64,000 nt of DNA from Pseudooceanicola nanhaiensis (lineage in GTDB: Bacteria > Pseudomonadota > Alphaproteobacteria > Rhodobacterales > Rhodobacteraceae): assembly GCF_020171315.1 (NCBI RefSeq), contig NZ_JAIUZP010000010.1:124001-188000 (forward strand). The letters are read 5' to 3'. The translations under genes and the position numbers were made by a program. Numbering within the stretch: position 1 is the first letter of the stretch; every line of letters begins with the position of its first letter. The notes beneath the pieces are model-generated. The model was not told the DNA's origin, did not search any database, and worked only from the letters and a program-made list of their open reading frames with translations. Positions 39,018 to 48,185 of this stretch are shown here, piece after piece.

Positions 39018-39498
39018 GGCGGCCCTCCGTCAGGTCCGTTAATTCTACGATAGCCGCGATATCGTTACCGACAGCTCAAACGACAAGCGCCCCCGTGGGC
39101 GAACACTCGCTGACGGGGGGGCGATCCCGACGCGCCGCCGGGACCGGAAGTTGTCTCACTTCCGGAATTTGGGCCTGAGCTACGCCGCGCAGGCCCAAAT
39201 GTCAAGTTTCAAGGGGCATTCTGCCCGGAGGTCCGGGCGATTTGATGACGCCTCCCCGGGGGAGGCCCGCCGGTCGCGGATCGGGGCCATCTCGGTCTCC
39301 TGCGATCCTGTTGCGGCGGTGCGCCCTCCCGGGTCGTGCCGTCTGGCCTTCCGCGGCTGCAGCCAGCCTGTCGAAGACCCCCGCGATGCGCAGCCGGTTG
39401 ACCTGTTCCGAGGTCGCTGCGCCGTCGCGGCGTGTTCGCGCGATGATCATTGCGGGGCGTCGCGCGTCGTCCGGACCGTGCGATCTGCGGTGACCGTC
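39018..39498. other. structured 481-bp region upstream of ffh
   Basis: No gene is evident. Three adjacent inverted repeats: GCCCCCGT ... ACGGGGGGGC at 39089-39122; CCGGAAGT-TGTCTC-ACTTCCGG at 39144-39165, perfect 8 bp; and ATTTGGGCCTG ... CAGGCCCAAAT at 39167-39200, perfect 11 bp with a 12-nt loop. Another palindrome, CCTCCCCGGGGGAGG, lies near 39251. Could be terminators for the small gene upstream, the ffh leader, or a small RNA. Confidence 0.5.
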
Positions 39499-39696
39499 TC
39501 AGACCGGCAGTGCCGGGCCATCGCCCATGTGGGCACGGGGCAGATCGGGTTCATTCTCGGCCGCGGCCTCGCTGACCTCTTCGTGGCCTTGCTGGAAGCG
39601 GGCCGGGCACCATGCCTTGGCCAATGCGCCCCAGTAGATCATCCAGGGGTTCATCGTGCAGGCGGCTTCGAACCAGGGATTGGTGTGTCTGGTCAT
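39499..39696 (-). CDS. 65-aa hypothetical protein
   Basis: Starts at ATG 39696, with a strong GAGAGGAGG 8 nt upstream. MTRHTNPWFEAACTMNPWM then IYWGALAKAWCPARFQQGHE, followed by an acidic tail. The two NPW motifs and the helical N-terminal half are notable. The strong ribosome site supports translation. I do not recognise the family. The frame is open upstream to 39882, but that part lacks a site. Confidence 0.6.
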   Translation of the reverse strand: MTRHTNPWFEAACTMNPWMIYWGALAKAWCPARFQQGHEEVSEAAAENEPDLPRAHMGDGPALPV

Positions 39697-39956
39697 GTCG
39701 GCCTCCTCTCTGAACACATCACATAGATGGGGATTGCGCGCCCGCGCGTGTAGGGGAGGGGACGAAAAACTCGGCGCGCGGGGGCCCTCGACCGGGGGTG
39801 TCATGTGCAGGGTTGCAGAGGTTTCCCTTGCATCTCCGCACAGATGGCGCATTGATGCCGGAAAAGGTTCCTCACCGCACATCCATTCCGGCGCGGGGGT
39901 AGGGACCGGAACGCAGACGCAGGGTCCGGCCAGCGGCCGGGCGCAGAGGCTTCACG

Positions 39957-40847
39957 ATGGACAACTGGGACGAGATCAGAACGGCATTTCAGGTGGCGCG
40001 GCTTGGCACCGTGTCGGGTGCGGCAGAGGTGCTGGGTGTGCACCACGCCACCGTCATACGCCACATCGACGCGCTGGAGCAGCGGCTGGGGGTGAAGCTC
40101 TTCCAGCGGCACGCGCGCGGCTACACGGCGACCGAGGCCGGGCAGGACCTGCTGCGGGTGGCGCAGGCCACTGACGATCAGTTCAGCCAGCTGGCCGGGC
40201 GGCTGAAGGGCCGCGGCAACGAGGTCTCGGGAGAGCTGGTGGTGACCACGCTGAGCGGGTTGAGCCAGCTGCTGGTGCCCGTGATGGCGGAGTTCCAGAA
40301 GACCTACCCGGATGTGCAGCTCAGCTATCTGACCTCGACGCGGCTGTTCCGGCTGGAATACGGCGAGGCCCATGTGGCGATCCGTGCGGGCGCTGTGCCG
40401 CAGCAGCCCGATAACGTGGTGCAGCCCTTCCTGACGCTGAAGTACAAGATCTACGGCTCGCGCGAGTATATCGACCGCCACGGCATGCCCGAGGGCTTCG
40501 ACGATCTGGTGAAGCACCGCTTCGTCGGGACCGACAACAGCCAGAGCCGCGCGCCCTTCGCCCGCTGGATGAGCGAGAACATCCCGGCGCGGCAGGTGGT
40601 CTTCCGCTCGGGTGACCTGACCTCGGTTCGGCAGGGGATCCTGTCGGGCGTGGGGCTGGGCTTCCTCGCGGATTACGAATGCGGCACCCACCCGGAGCTG
40701 GTCGAGGTCTATGCCGCGCCCGATGAATGGGCGACCTCGCTCTGGCTGGTGACCCACATGGACCTGCACCGCACCACGAAGGTGCAGACCTTCCTGAAGT
40801 TCCTCAAGGATCAGACCAAGCACCTGCGCGCGGCTGCCCCGGAATGA
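39957..40847 (+). CDS. LysR family transcriptional regulator
   Basis: 296 aa. Helix-turn-helix at 1-60 (WDEIRTAFQVARLGTVSGAA then EVLGVHHATVIRHIDALEQR); effector domain follows from about 90. It overlaps the next gene, an EamA exporter, by ATGA, so the two form an operon. Autoregulation and control of the exporter are likely. Ligand unknown. Confidence 0.93.
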   Translation: MDNWDEIRTAFQVARLGTVSGAAEVLGVHHATVIRHIDALEQRLGVKLFQRHARGYTATEAGQDLLRVAQATDDQFSQLAGRLKGRGNEVSGELVVTTLSGLSQLLVPVMAEFQKTYPDVQLSYLTSTRLFRLEYGEAHVAIRAGAVPQQPDNVVQPFLTLKYKIYGSREYIDRHGMPEGFDDLVKHRFVGTDNSQSRAPFARWMSENIPARQVVFRSGDLTSVRQGILSGVGLGFLADYECGTHPELVEVYAAPDEWATSLWLVTHMDLHRTTKVQTFLKFLKDQTKHLRAAAPE

Positions 40848-41782
40848 GCGTCGCCCCGCAGGAGGCAGGAGACAAGGGCAGGGGGCTGGCGATGAGCGAG
40901 ACCCTGCGCGGTCACCTCGCCATGCTGCTCTTCTCCATCCTCGTGGCGGGCAGCTTCTCCCTTGGCGGGCTGGCGGCGCCGCATGTCTCGGCGCTGGCAC
41001 TGAACGCGGTGCGCTTCATGCTGGCGGTGACGCTGCTGGGGATCGCGGCGATGCTCACCACCGGGCTGCCGCGCAGCGCCCTTGCCGCGCCCTGGCGCTA
41101 TCCGCTGCTGGGGGGCATCTACTCCCTCTACTTCGTGCTGATGTTCGTGGGGCTGAAGACCGCGCATCCGGTGTCGGCCTCGGCGGTGTTCACGCTGATG
41201 CCGCTGATGGCGGTGGTCACCGGCTGGCTGATCATGCGGCAGGTGGCGGGGCCGAAGGTCCTTCTGGCGCTGCTGGTGGGCGCGCTCGGGGCGATCTGGG
41301 TGATCTTCCGCGGAGACCTGTCCGCTTTGGCGCGGCTCCAGATCGGCCGCGGAGAGGCGATCTACATGCTGGGATGCGTCGCCCATGCGACCTACACGCC
41401 GATGGTGCCGCGATTCAACCGGGGCGAGCGTCCGCTTGTGTTCTCCTTCTGGGTGCTGGTGGCGGGGGCGACGATCATCACCCTGATCGGCTGGCGCGAC
41501 ATCCTCTCCACCGACTGGGCGGCGTTGCCGGCCATCGTATGGATAACAATCGTCTATACCGCTGTTTTCGCGACGGCGATCACCTTCGTGCTGATGCAAT
41601 ACGCCTCGCTGCGCCTGACCGCGGCAAAGGTCCTCGCCTACACGTACCTCACCCCGACCTGGGTGATTCTGTGGGAGCTCGCCCTGGGCCACGGGGCGCC
41701 GCCGCTGCTCTCGATCGGTGGAATACTGCTCAGTTTCGTGGCAATTTCGATGCTCTTGCGCGGAGATCGCCGCCGAGCCTAG
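40844..41782 (+). CDS. EamA/DMT family transporter
   Basis: 312 aa from ATG 40844, which overlaps the LysR stop; a downstream ATG at 40892 (MSETLRGHLAML) would give 296 aa and fits the usual start of these proteins better. About ten membrane helices in two repeats. Substrate unknown; relatives export metabolites. Its end overlaps the convergent ArsR gene by 4 bp. Confidence 0.88.
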   Translation: MSVAPQEAGDKGRGLAMSETLRGHLAMLLFSILVAGSFSLGGLAAPHVSALALNAVRFMLAVTLLGIAAMLTTGLPRSALAAPWRYPLLGGIYSLYFVLMFVGLKTAHPVSASAVFTLMPLMAVVTGWLIMRQVAGPKVLLALLVGALGAIWVIFRGDLSALARLQIGRGEAIYMLGCVAHATYTPMVPRFNRGERPLVFSFWVLVAGATIITLIGWRDILSTDWAALPAIVWITIVYTAVFATAITFVLMQYASLRLTAAKVLAYTYLTPTWVILWELALGHGAPPLLSIGGILLSFVAISMLLRGDRRRA

Positions 41783-42147
41783 GCGGTTTCGTCCGTTTCA
41801 GGCGCCTCGGGCAGCTCGCTGGCAAGGAACCGCTCGAAGGCCTCGAGGTTGACGGGCTCGAACTGGCCGAATCCCTGCATCCAAACCGAAGCAACTCGCA
41901 GCGCGTCAGGCTCGATCTGGCACCATTTCACCCGCCCGCGCTTGTCCTGGCTGATCAGCCCGGCCCGCGTGAGGATGGTCAAATGCTTGGAAATAGCGGC
42001 CAAGGACATCTCGAAGGGTGCCGCTACGTCAGTCACGGCCATGTCGTCTTCCAGCAACATCTGCAGGATCTGGCGCCGCGTCGGGTCTGCCAGGGCCGCG
42101 AAAATCACGTCCAGATCGGGGGCCTGCTGAGGGGTGGCTGCGTTCAT
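41779..42147 (-). CDS. ArsR family transcriptional regulator
   Basis: 122 aa from ATG 42147 (MNAATPQQAPDLDVIFAALA). Winged helix-turn-helix: DPTRRQILQMLLEDDMAVTD, FEMSLAAISKHLTILTRAGL, ISQDKRGRVKWCQIEPDAL. No CXC metal-box is seen near the recognition helix, so it is likely a non-metal ArsR (SdpR-like). The frame is open upstream to 42225, but that stretch does not fit. Confidence 0.9.
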   Translation of the reverse strand: MNAATPQQAPDLDVIFAALADPTRRQILQMLLEDDMAVTDVAAPFEMSLAAISKHLTILTRAGLISQDKRGRVKWCQIEPDALRVASVWMQGFGQFEPVNLEAFERFLASELPEAPETDETA

Positions 42148-42338
42148 ATTCCGGTTAAGCCTTGAGCCAAAATCCCCGTCAAGCGTTAAACTTAGGCCAA
42201 ACGGTGCCGTATTCTGGCCACACATGGCGAAATTCCGCCGGATTTTGCTGCGCTTGCAATTTTAGCGGCAACAAGGCATGTAATTTAGCATTGGTAAAAC
42301 GCACCCCTGAACGCATTTTGGAACGGAGTTTTCCCCCT

Positions 42339-42869
42339 ATGCAACGCGCTCGCAAGCTTCTTGCCTCCATCGCCGTCGCCGCGGCACTTCCCACGGCCTC
42401 CATGGCCCAGGATCCCTGCGGCGCGGTCGTGTACTTCCCGAACGACGTCTCGGCCCTGAACAGCGATGTTCAAACTGCCGTTCAGCAGGTGATGGCTCAG
42501 GCCCCCACCGCAACGGTTGACGTCACCGGCTACGCCGACGCCGTTGGCGCCGCATCGTACAACGCTGTCCTCTCGGGCAAGCGCGCCACCAACGTGGCCA
42601 ACTACATCAAGGAAGTCGCACCCGGCGCGACCATCAACCAGGTCATCGCCGGCGGCGAGATCGCAGGCACCGGTTCCAACCCGGTCGACCGTCGTGTTGA
42701 AATCCGCCTGCCGGGCTGTACCGCTGCTGCACCGCTGCCCGGTGGCCTGAGCGCCGCAACCATGGCCGCACTGGCCGCGGGCGCTGCCGTCATCATCCTG
42801 CTGACCGACGACGACAGCTCGGACACCACGACCACGACCACCACCACGACCGGCGCCACCGGCTCCTGA
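42339..42869 (+). CDS. OmpA-family protein with C-terminal membrane segment and Thr tail
   Basis: 176 aa from ATG 42339. Signal peptide MQRARKLLASIAVAAALPTA-SMA, then an OmpA-like domain (about 30-125; VVYFPNDVSALNSDVQTAVQ, ADAVGAASYNAVLSGKRATN, NPVDRRVEIRLPGC), then a hydrophobic helix (about 138-155; LSAATMAALAAGAAVIILL) and an Asp/Ser/Thr tail with a run of nine Thr. The membrane helix after the OmpA domain is unusual. An intrinsic terminator follows at 42961. Confidence 0.85.
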   Translation: MQRARKLLASIAVAAALPTASMAQDPCGAVVYFPNDVSALNSDVQTAVQQVMAQAPTATVDVTGYADAVGAASYNAVLSGKRATNVANYIKEVAPGATINQVIAGGEIAGTGSNPVDRRVEIRLPGCTAAAPLPGGLSAATMAALAAGAAVIILLTDDDSSDTTTTTTTTTGATGS

Positions 42870-42960
42870 TCGTGACTGCCTGAGGGCACCGGGGTTAATT
42901 CAACCGACAAGTTGAATATGCCCCCGGACCGCCCGGAACGGCCACACCAGACGAGATTGG

Positions 42961-42990
42961 AAAACCCCGCCCGGAAACGGCGGGGTTTTT
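42961..42990 (+). terminator. intrinsic terminator after the OmpA-like gene
   Basis: AAAACCCCGCC, loop CGGAAAC, GGCGGGGTTTT, then T: a perfect 11-bp stem and T run, 92 nt after the stop and before atpI. Confidence 0.93.
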
Positions 42991-43084
42991 CTGTGTTTTA
43001 ACAGTGGGTTATGCTGCGGCAATCTAGCGTTTACGGCTTATTGACTCGCACCCCCTCACCGCATAGCAACGTCGCAACGAACCG

Positions 43085-43456
43085 ATGGGGACCCCAGTGA
43101 GCGATCAAGACCGCGAGGCGCGCATGGCAGCGCTTGAGGCCAAGATCGCCGCCGCCAAGAAAGCGGTGGAACCTCCTGCTCCTTCGGAAAGCCATTACAA
43201 TCAGGCGCAGGTCGCCTGGAGGATGGTGACGGAACTTGTGGCCGGGCTTGGGCTCGGCTTCGCGATCGGCTTCGGACTGGACACCCTCTTCGGGACCAAG
43301 CCCATCCTGCTGGTCGTATTCACGATGCTCGGCATGGCCGCCGGCGTGCAGACGATGGTCCGCACCGCGCGCGAGCTGGAGCGAAAGAACGCGGCCGAAA
43401 CGGCCGGAACGGACGACGAGAGCGGGCAGAGCCCGCGAGACGGTGAGGGACACTGA
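43085..43456 (+). CDS. atpI: AtpI/AtpZ family F0 assembly protein
   Basis: 123 aa. Two membrane helices ([20 protein letters not shown] and [18 protein letters not shown]) with the family's [10 protein letters not shown] loop between them; charged ends. A GTG at 43097 is an alternative start. First gene of the F0 operon, 2 nt before atpB. AtpI helps assemble the c-ring. Confidence 0.9.
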   Translation: MGTPVSDQDREARMAALEAKIAAAKKAVEPPAPSESHYNQAQVAWRMVTELVAGLGLGFAIGFGLDTLFGTKPILLVVFTMLGMAAGVQTMVRTARELERKNAAETAGTDDESGQSPRDGEGH

Positions 43457-43458
43457 CA

Positions 43459-44217
43459 ATGGCGACGGAAGCGGCACACGACGAAGGCAGCTCTCTGGTT
43501 TTCCACCCGATGGATCAGTTCATGGTCAAGCCGCTGTTCGGCGATGGCCCGGTCCACTGGTACACGATCACCAACGTGACCTTCTGGATGGCGATCACCG
43601 TGCTGGGCGTTCTGGCGCTGCTGGTGCTGACCACCTCCAAGCGTGCCACCGTTCCGAGCCGCGGCCAGTCGATGGCGGAACTGTCCTACGGCTTCATCTA
43701 CAAGATGATCGAGGACGTGACCGGCAAGGACGGCCTGAAGTACTTCCCCTACGTGATGACGCTCTTCATGTTCATCGTGTTCTCGAACATGCTGGGCCTG
43801 CTGCCGCTGTCCTTCACCACCACCAGCCACATCGCCGTGACCGCCGTTCTGGCGCTGCTGGTCTTCGGCTTCGTGACCATCCTCGGCTTCGTGAAGCACG
43901 GCACCCATTTCCTCGGCCTCTTCTGGGTCACCGCGGCACCGCTGCCGCTGCGCCCCGTGCTGGCCGTGATCGAGCTGATCTCGTACTTCGTGCGTCCCGT
44001 CAGCCACTCCATTCGTCTTGCCGGTAACATGATGGCAGGCCACGCGGTGATCAAAGTCTTCGCAGGCTTCGCCGCCATCGCCGCCGTCTCGCCGGTCTCG
44101 GTCATCGCGATCACCGCCATGTACGGCCTCGAGGTCATGGTGGCCTTCATTCAGGCCTACGTGTTCACGATCCTGACCTGCGTGTACCTCAAAGACGCGC
44201 TGCACCCGGCACACTGA
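43459..44217 (+). CDS. atpB: F0F1 ATP synthase subunit a
   Basis: 252 aa, five to six membrane helices. Contains the conserved half-channel helix [20 protein letters not shown] (essential Arg in IRLAGN) and [20 protein letters not shown]. Starts [20 protein letters not shown]. Proton half-channels at the c-ring interface. Confidence 0.97.
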   Translation: MATEAAHDEGSSLVFHPMDQFMVKPLFGDGPVHWYTITNVTFWMAITVLGVLALLVLTTSKRATVPSRGQSMAELSYGFIYKMIEDVTGKDGLKYFPYVMTLFMFIVFSNMLGLLPLSFTTTSHIAVTAVLALLVFGFVTILGFVKHGTHFLGLFWVTAAPLPLRPVLAVIELISYFVRPVSHSIRLAGNMMAGHAVIKVFAGFAAIAAVSPVSVIAITAMYGLEVMVAFIQAYVFTILTCVYLKDALHPAH

Positions 44218-44335
44218 CCCTTTACCGCGGGGCGGGCCTCGGTCCGCCGCGCAGGCAGCCTGGCTGCCAGAACGATCACCGGCGGACCCTTCCGTCAGAA
44301 CAAAGACTTCCAATTCCATCGTAAGGAGAGACATC

Positions 44336-44572
44336 ATGGAAGGCGATATCGCAGAACTCGGCAAGTACATCGGTGTTGGTCTGACCGCCATCGGCATGGG
44401 CGGCGCAGCAATGGGTGTGGGCAACGTGGCAGGCAACTACCTGTCGGGCGCGCTCCGCAACCCCTCGGCCGCTGCTTCGCAGACCGCCACCCTCTTCATC
44501 GGCATGGCCTTCGCAGAAGCCCTGGGGATCTTCTCGTTCCTCATCGCTCTGCTGCTGATGTTCGCCGTCTGA
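44336..44572 (+). CDS. atpE: F0F1 ATP synthase subunit c
   Basis: 78 aa, two-helix hairpin. GxGxGxG-like [19 protein letters not shown] in helix 1, polar loop RNPSA, and the proton-carrying Glu in [27 protein letters not shown] precedes the ATG. Confidence 0.98.
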   Translation: MEGDIAELGKYIGVGLTAIGMGGAAMGVGNVAGNYLSGALRNPSAAASQTATLFIGMAFAEALGIFSFLIALLLMFAV

Positions 44573-44650
44573 TCCTGCAGGACCATCCTTACGCGCGGGT
44601 GGGTTCCTGAGCGGACCCACCCGTAGTAATTAAGGTTCCAGGGGGACGAC

Positions 44651-45223
44651 ATGGCAACAGAAACGCACACTGCCGAAGGCCAGGGGCTGGCGGACGCGAC
44701 GGGGATTGCGGGCGATCACGCCGGTGCATCCGCCGCGGGCATGCCGCAGCTGGACCTGTCGCATTTTCCGAACCAGATTTTCTGGCTTCTGGTCACGCTC
44801 GTCGTGATCTACCTGGTGCTGTCCCGCATCGCGCTGCCGCGCATCGGGGCCGTTCTGGCCGAACGGGCCGGCACGATCACCAATGACATCGCCGCCGCCG
44901 AGGACCTGAAGCAAAAGGCCGTCGAGGCCGAGGACGCCTATAACAAGGCCCTCGCAGACGCCCGCGCCGAAGCGAACCGGATCGTCGCCGAGACCAAGGC
45001 TTCCATCCAGGCAGACCTGGACGAGGCCATCGCCAAGGCTGACGCCGAGATCGCCGCCAAGGCCGCCGAGAGCGAAAAGGCAATTGCCGACATTCGCGCC
45101 GGTGCGCTGGAAAGCGTTCAGATCGTCGCAAAGGATACCGCTGCCGCCATCGTTTCCGCCCTGGGCTTCGAGCCGAAGGCAGAGCAGATCGACGGTGCCG
45201 TGGACAGCCGGGTGAAGGGGTAA
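44651..45223 (+). CDS. atpF': F0F1 ATP synthase subunit b'
   Basis: 190 aa. Soluble N-terminal lead (about 35 residues), one membrane helix ([20 protein letters not shown]), then a long coiled coil of the peripheral stalk (about 75-175; [20 protein letters not shown]). The second, divergent b-type subunit is typical of photosynthetic and related alphaproteobacteria. Confidence 0.95.
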   Translation: MATETHTAEGQGLADATGIAGDHAGASAAGMPQLDLSHFPNQIFWLLVTLVVIYLVLSRIALPRIGAVLAERAGTITNDIAAAEDLKQKAVEAEDAYNKALADARAEANRIVAETKASIQADLDEAIAKADAEIAAKAAESEKAIADIRAGALESVQIVAKDTAAAIVSALGFEPKAEQIDGAVDSRVKG

Positions 45224-45227
45224 GGAC

Positions 45228-45791
45228 ATGCGCAAACTTGCACTGACCACCACCGCCGCCGCCCTGCTGGCTTCGCCTGCAATGGCTGCCTCGGGTCCGT
45301 TCTTCTCGCTGCACAACACGAACTTCGTGGTGCTGCTGGCCTTTATCCTGTTCGTCGCGGTCCTTGTGTACTTCAAGGTGCCCTCGACCATCGGCGGCCT
45401 GCTCGACAAGCGTGCCGAAGGGATCAAGTCCGAGCTCGACGAAGCGCGCAAGCTGCGGGAAGAGGCCATGGCCCTGCTGGCCTCCTACGAGCGCAAGCAG
45501 AAAGAGGTCGCCGCCCAGGCAGAGCGTATCGTCGCTTCCGCCAAGGACGAGGCCACTGTCGCCGCTGAACAGGCCAAGAAGGACCTGCAAGTCTCGATCG
45601 CGCGCCGCATGGCCGCTGCCGAGGAGCAGATCGCTTCCGCCCAGGCCAGCGCCGTGAAAGAGGTCCGCGACCAGGCTGCTGCCGTGGCCGTCGCCGCGGC
45701 CCGCGAAGTGATCGCCGAGCAGATCACCGCGACCGAGGCCAACAAGCTGATCGACTCTGCGATCGGCGAGGTCGAGGCCAAGCTGCACTGA
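45228..45791 (+). CDS. atpF: F0F1 ATP synthase subunit b
   Basis: 187 aa. Short N-terminal hydrophobic stretch that looks like a signal (MRKLALTTTAAALLASPAMA), then a membrane helix (FVVLLAFILFVAVLVYFKVP) and a long charged coiled coil. Starts 4 nt after b'. Last gene of the F0 operon; the terminator follows at 45817. Confidence 0.95.
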   Translation: MRKLALTTTAAALLASPAMAASGPFFSLHNTNFVVLLAFILFVAVLVYFKVPSTIGGLLDKRAEGIKSELDEARKLREEAMALLASYERKQKEVAAQAERIVASAKDEATVAAEQAKKDLQVSIARRMAAAEEQIASAQASAVKEVRDQAAAVAVAAAREVIAEQITATEANKLIDSAIGEVEAKLH

Positions 45792-45816
45792 GCCCCAGGT
45801 TTCAGTCACCAGTCAT

Positions 45817-45845
45817 AAGACCCGGCCCCCGTGGCCGGGTCTTTT
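45817..45845 (+). terminator. intrinsic terminator after atpF
   Basis: AAGACCCGGCC, loop CCCGT, GGCCGGGTCTT, then TT: a perfect 11-bp stem with T run, 25 nt after the stop. It could also end the convergent thioesterase, whose stop lies 13 nt away, since the opposite strand has AAGACCC... and a T run of only two. Confidence 0.9.
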
Positions 45846-45858
45846 CGTTTGGGCGCCC

Positions 45859-46293
45859 TCAGGCCGGGGTGCGCAGCGCCAGGGCTTCCAGCTGGGCGCG
45901 GATGGCGCCGCTGATCGGTTCCGGCCGCCGGGTCTCGTCCGACACTTGCACCATGATCGTGCGCCCCGTGGCGCAGCAGGTGCCGTCCCGATAGATCGCG
46001 TGGGCCATGACGACCGAGGAGGTGCCGATCTTCTCGACCGCGGTGCAGATCGTGATCTCGTCCGGCCAGAGCAACTCGTGCCGGAAGCCGATCTGAAGGT
46101 CGGCCACCACGAAGGAGGTGCCGCCCTCCAGAACCCCTGTCCGGGCATTGTAGAGCATGTGGGCGCGCCCCTCTTCGAGGAGGGAGGCGTAGACGGCGTT
46201 GTTGATATGGCCCTGCCGGTCGGTGTCGCCATAGCGCAGACGGCTGGCAAGCTGGTGCGGGAAGGCCGCCTGGGGGGGAGGAAGCTGTTTCAT
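45859..46293 (-). CDS. acyl-CoA thioesterase (4HBT hotdog family)
   Basis: 144 aa from ATG 46293 (MKQLPPPQAAFPHQLASRLR). Hotdog motif YGDTDRQGHINNAVYASLLE, with the catalytic Asp in the YGDTD segment and N/Y-A-x-Y region typical of 4HBT thioesterases. Cleaves an acyl-CoA; substrate unknown. In-frame sequence before 46293 lacks the fold. Confidence 0.9.
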   Translation of the reverse strand: MKQLPPPQAAFPHQLASRLRYGDTDRQGHINNAVYASLLEEGRAHMLYNARTGVLEGGTSFVVADLQIGFRHELLWPDEITICTAVEKIGTSSVVMAHAIYRDGTCCATGRTIMVQVSDETRRPEPISGAIRAQLEALALRTPA

Positions 46294-46437
46294 CCCTCTC
46301 CGATAGGCAGCGCCGGGGGAGGGGGCAACCCGGTCCTTGCTGTTTCGCCGCGTCCCTGTGTGGCCACGCAGGGCGGATGCCCGCCGCAAGGGCAGCCGCC
46401 CTTGGCGGGCCGGTCATGGATGTGCTATCTCGTCCGC

Positions 46438-46449
46438 GTTAGCGCTAAC
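46438..46449. promoter_or_regulatory. palindromic GTTAGCGCTAAC operator upstream of gap
   Basis: A perfect 12-bp palindrome 67 nt upstream of the gap start codon, within the promoter region. Its form, with a central CG and A/T-rich ends, resembles LacI-family operators. No LacI-type gene is in the window. Confidence 0.6.
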
Positions 46450-46516
46450 GAATCTCGCATGGGGATGCGGGAAGGCGCCGGCCCCGGGGGAGGGGCCGCG
46501 CAGCGGAGGAAGAAAA

Positions 46517-47587
46517 ATGACCGGCACAGCGACTTCGGGAACAGTGAAACTTGCGATCAACGGCTTTGGCCGGATCGGGCGGATGGTCCTGCGGGCCTGG
46601 ATTGAATCCGGGCGGCAGGACGTGGAGATCGTGGCGATCAACGATCTGGGCCCGATCGAGACCAACGCCCATCTTTTGAAATACGACAGCGTCCACGGGC
46701 GCTTCCCGGCCGAGGTCGAGGTGCGGGAAACGGCGATCATCGTGAACGGCCACGAGATCCGGGTGACGGCAGAGCGTGACCCGGCCGCCCTGCCATGGGC
46801 GGACGTGGACATCGCGTTGGAATGCACGGGGCGCTTTACCAAGCGCGAGGCTGCGGCGGCGCATCTGAAGAACGGATCGGCCAAGGTGCTGATCTCGGCC
46901 CCGGGGGAGGGCGCCGATCGCACGGTGGTCTTCGGGGTGAATGATGCGGAGCTGACGCGGGACGACGTGGTGGTCTCGAACGCCTCCTGCACCACCAACT
47001 GCCTTGCCCCCGTGGCCAAGGTGCTGGACGCGACCTTCGGGATCGAAACCGGCTACATGACCACGGTGCACGCCTATACCGGGGACCAGCCCACGCTGGA
47101 CACGCTGCACAAGGACCTCTACCGCGCCCGGGCTGCTGCCATGTCGATGATCCCGACCTCGACCGGGGCCGCCAAGGCGGTGGGCCTCGTCCTGCCGCAG
47201 CTCAAGGGCAAGCTCGACGGCTCGGCCATCCGGGTGCCGACGCCCAATGTCTCGGTCGTGGATCTGACCTTCATGCCAGCCCGGCCTGCCACGGTGGAGG
47301 AGGTGAACGCCGCCATCCTCGCCGCAGCCAATGGCGCGATGAAGGACGTGCTGGCCGTGACGGAGGAGCCGCTCGTCTCCATGGACTTCAACCACCAGCC
47401 CGCCAGTTCCACCTTCGCCACCGGGCAGACCCGCGTGACCGAGGGCGGCATGGTCCGCGTGCTGAGCTGGTATGACAACGAATGGGGCTTCTCCAACCGG
47501 ATGCTCGACACCGCCACCGCCATGGCCGCCACGGGCTTCCCGGCCTGGCAGGTCGCTGCCACCGCCACGGGCGACCAAGAATTTTAA
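46517..47587 (+). CDS. gap: glyceraldehyde-3-phosphate dehydrogenase, type I
   Basis: 356 aa from ATG 46517, behind GGAGGAAG. NAD-binding [15 protein letters not shown], then the active Cys158 in [54 protein letters not shown] and [15 protein letters not shown]. It is longer than common GapA (about 335 aa) at both ends. It has a likely operator upstream and two AT-rich palindromes over its 3' end. It may be one of several GAPDHs. Confidence 0.96.
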   Translation: MTGTATSGTVKLAINGFGRIGRMVLRAWIESGRQDVEIVAINDLGPIETNAHLLKYDSVHGRFPAEVEVRETAIIVNGHEIRVTAERDPAALPWADVDIALECTGRFTKREAAAAHLKNGSAKVLISAPGEGADRTVVFGVNDAELTRDDVVVSNASCTTNCLAPVAKVLDATFGIETGYMTTVHAYTGDQPTLDTLHKDLYRARAAAMSMIPTSTGAAKAVGLVLPQLKGKLDGSAIRVPTPNVSVVDLTFMPARPATVEEVNAAILAAANGAMKDVLAVTEEPLVSMDFNHQPASSTFATGQTRVTEGGMVRVLSWYDNEWGFSNRMLDTATAMAATGFPAWQVAATATGDQEF

Positions 47588-47624
47588 GCAGAATTCTTGG
47601 GAAATTTCTTACTTAAGAAATTTC
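47575..47624 (+). other. two tandem AT-rich palindromes at the 3' end of gap
   Basis: CCAAGAATT (47575-47583) pairs perfectly with AATTCTTGG (47592-47600) across the gap stop codon. Next, GAAATTTCTTA (47601-47611) pairs perfectly with TAAGAAATTTC (47614-47624). These are AT-rich in a very GC-rich region. They could end or protect the gap mRNA, or be regulator sites for cueR, which starts at 47715. Confidence 0.6.
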
Positions 47625-47714
47625 GGCGCCCGGCGGCGGGGGGTAAACCTTCCCCGGACTGGAAGCCCGGCGCACGGGCGCCTATATCAGGGTCAGGCGG
47701 TCAGGGAGACATCC

Positions 47715-48110
47715 ATGAACATCGGCGACGTGGCAGAGGCCAGCGGGCTTTCGGCAAAGACCATCCGCTACTACGAGGACATCGGGCTGATCCGGCCCGG
47801 CCGCGGTGAGAACGGCTATCGCCGGTTCTCGGACACGGACCTGCACAAGCTCAGCTTCCTGTCGCGCTCGCGCTCGCTGGGCTTTTCCATCGACGATTGC
47901 CGCGCCCTGCTGGCGCTCTACGAGGACCGGGAGCGCGCCAGTGCCGACGTCCGCGCGGTGGCGCAGCAGAACCTCGCCCGGGTCGAGGCCAAGATCGCGG
48001 AGCTGGAGGGCCTCAAGGCCACGCTCTCCGACCTCATCGGCAAATGCCACGGCGACACGCGGCCCGATTGCCCGATCCTCGCCGATCTCGCCGCCGCGCC
48101 ACAATCTTGA
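47715..48110 (+). CDS. cueR: CueR-type MerR family copper-responsive regulator
   Basis: 131 aa from ATG 47715. Helix-turn-helix MNIGDVAEASGLSAKTIRYY then EDIGLIRPGRGENGYR, MerR coiled coil, and the metal-binding pair in KCHGDTRPDCPIL: the Cys-x7-Cys spacing typical of CueR copper loops. Activates copper export genes, which are not in the window. Confidence 0.9.
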   Translation: MNIGDVAEASGLSAKTIRYYEDIGLIRPGRGENGYRRFSDTDLHKLSFLSRSRSLGFSIDDCRALLALYEDRERASADVRAVAQQNLARVEAKIAELEGLKATLSDLIGKCHGDTRPDCPILADLAAAPQS

Positions 48111-48185
48111 CCTGACCCGGCCCTTGCCGCGCCTTTCTCCCCGGTCACACTGCCACCGGGGAGCAATCGAAGACGTGGGTGGGCC

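Noticed and set aside
39179-39190. GTAGCTCAG, a tRNA D-arm-like word on the minus strand upstream of ffh
   Set aside because: It sits in a hairpin loop and no T arm, anticodon stem or acceptor stem follows.
39018-39498. SRP RNA (ffs) near ffh
   Set aside because: No GGAA-type tetraloop flanked by the conserved SRP bulge motifs was found; the hairpins do not match.
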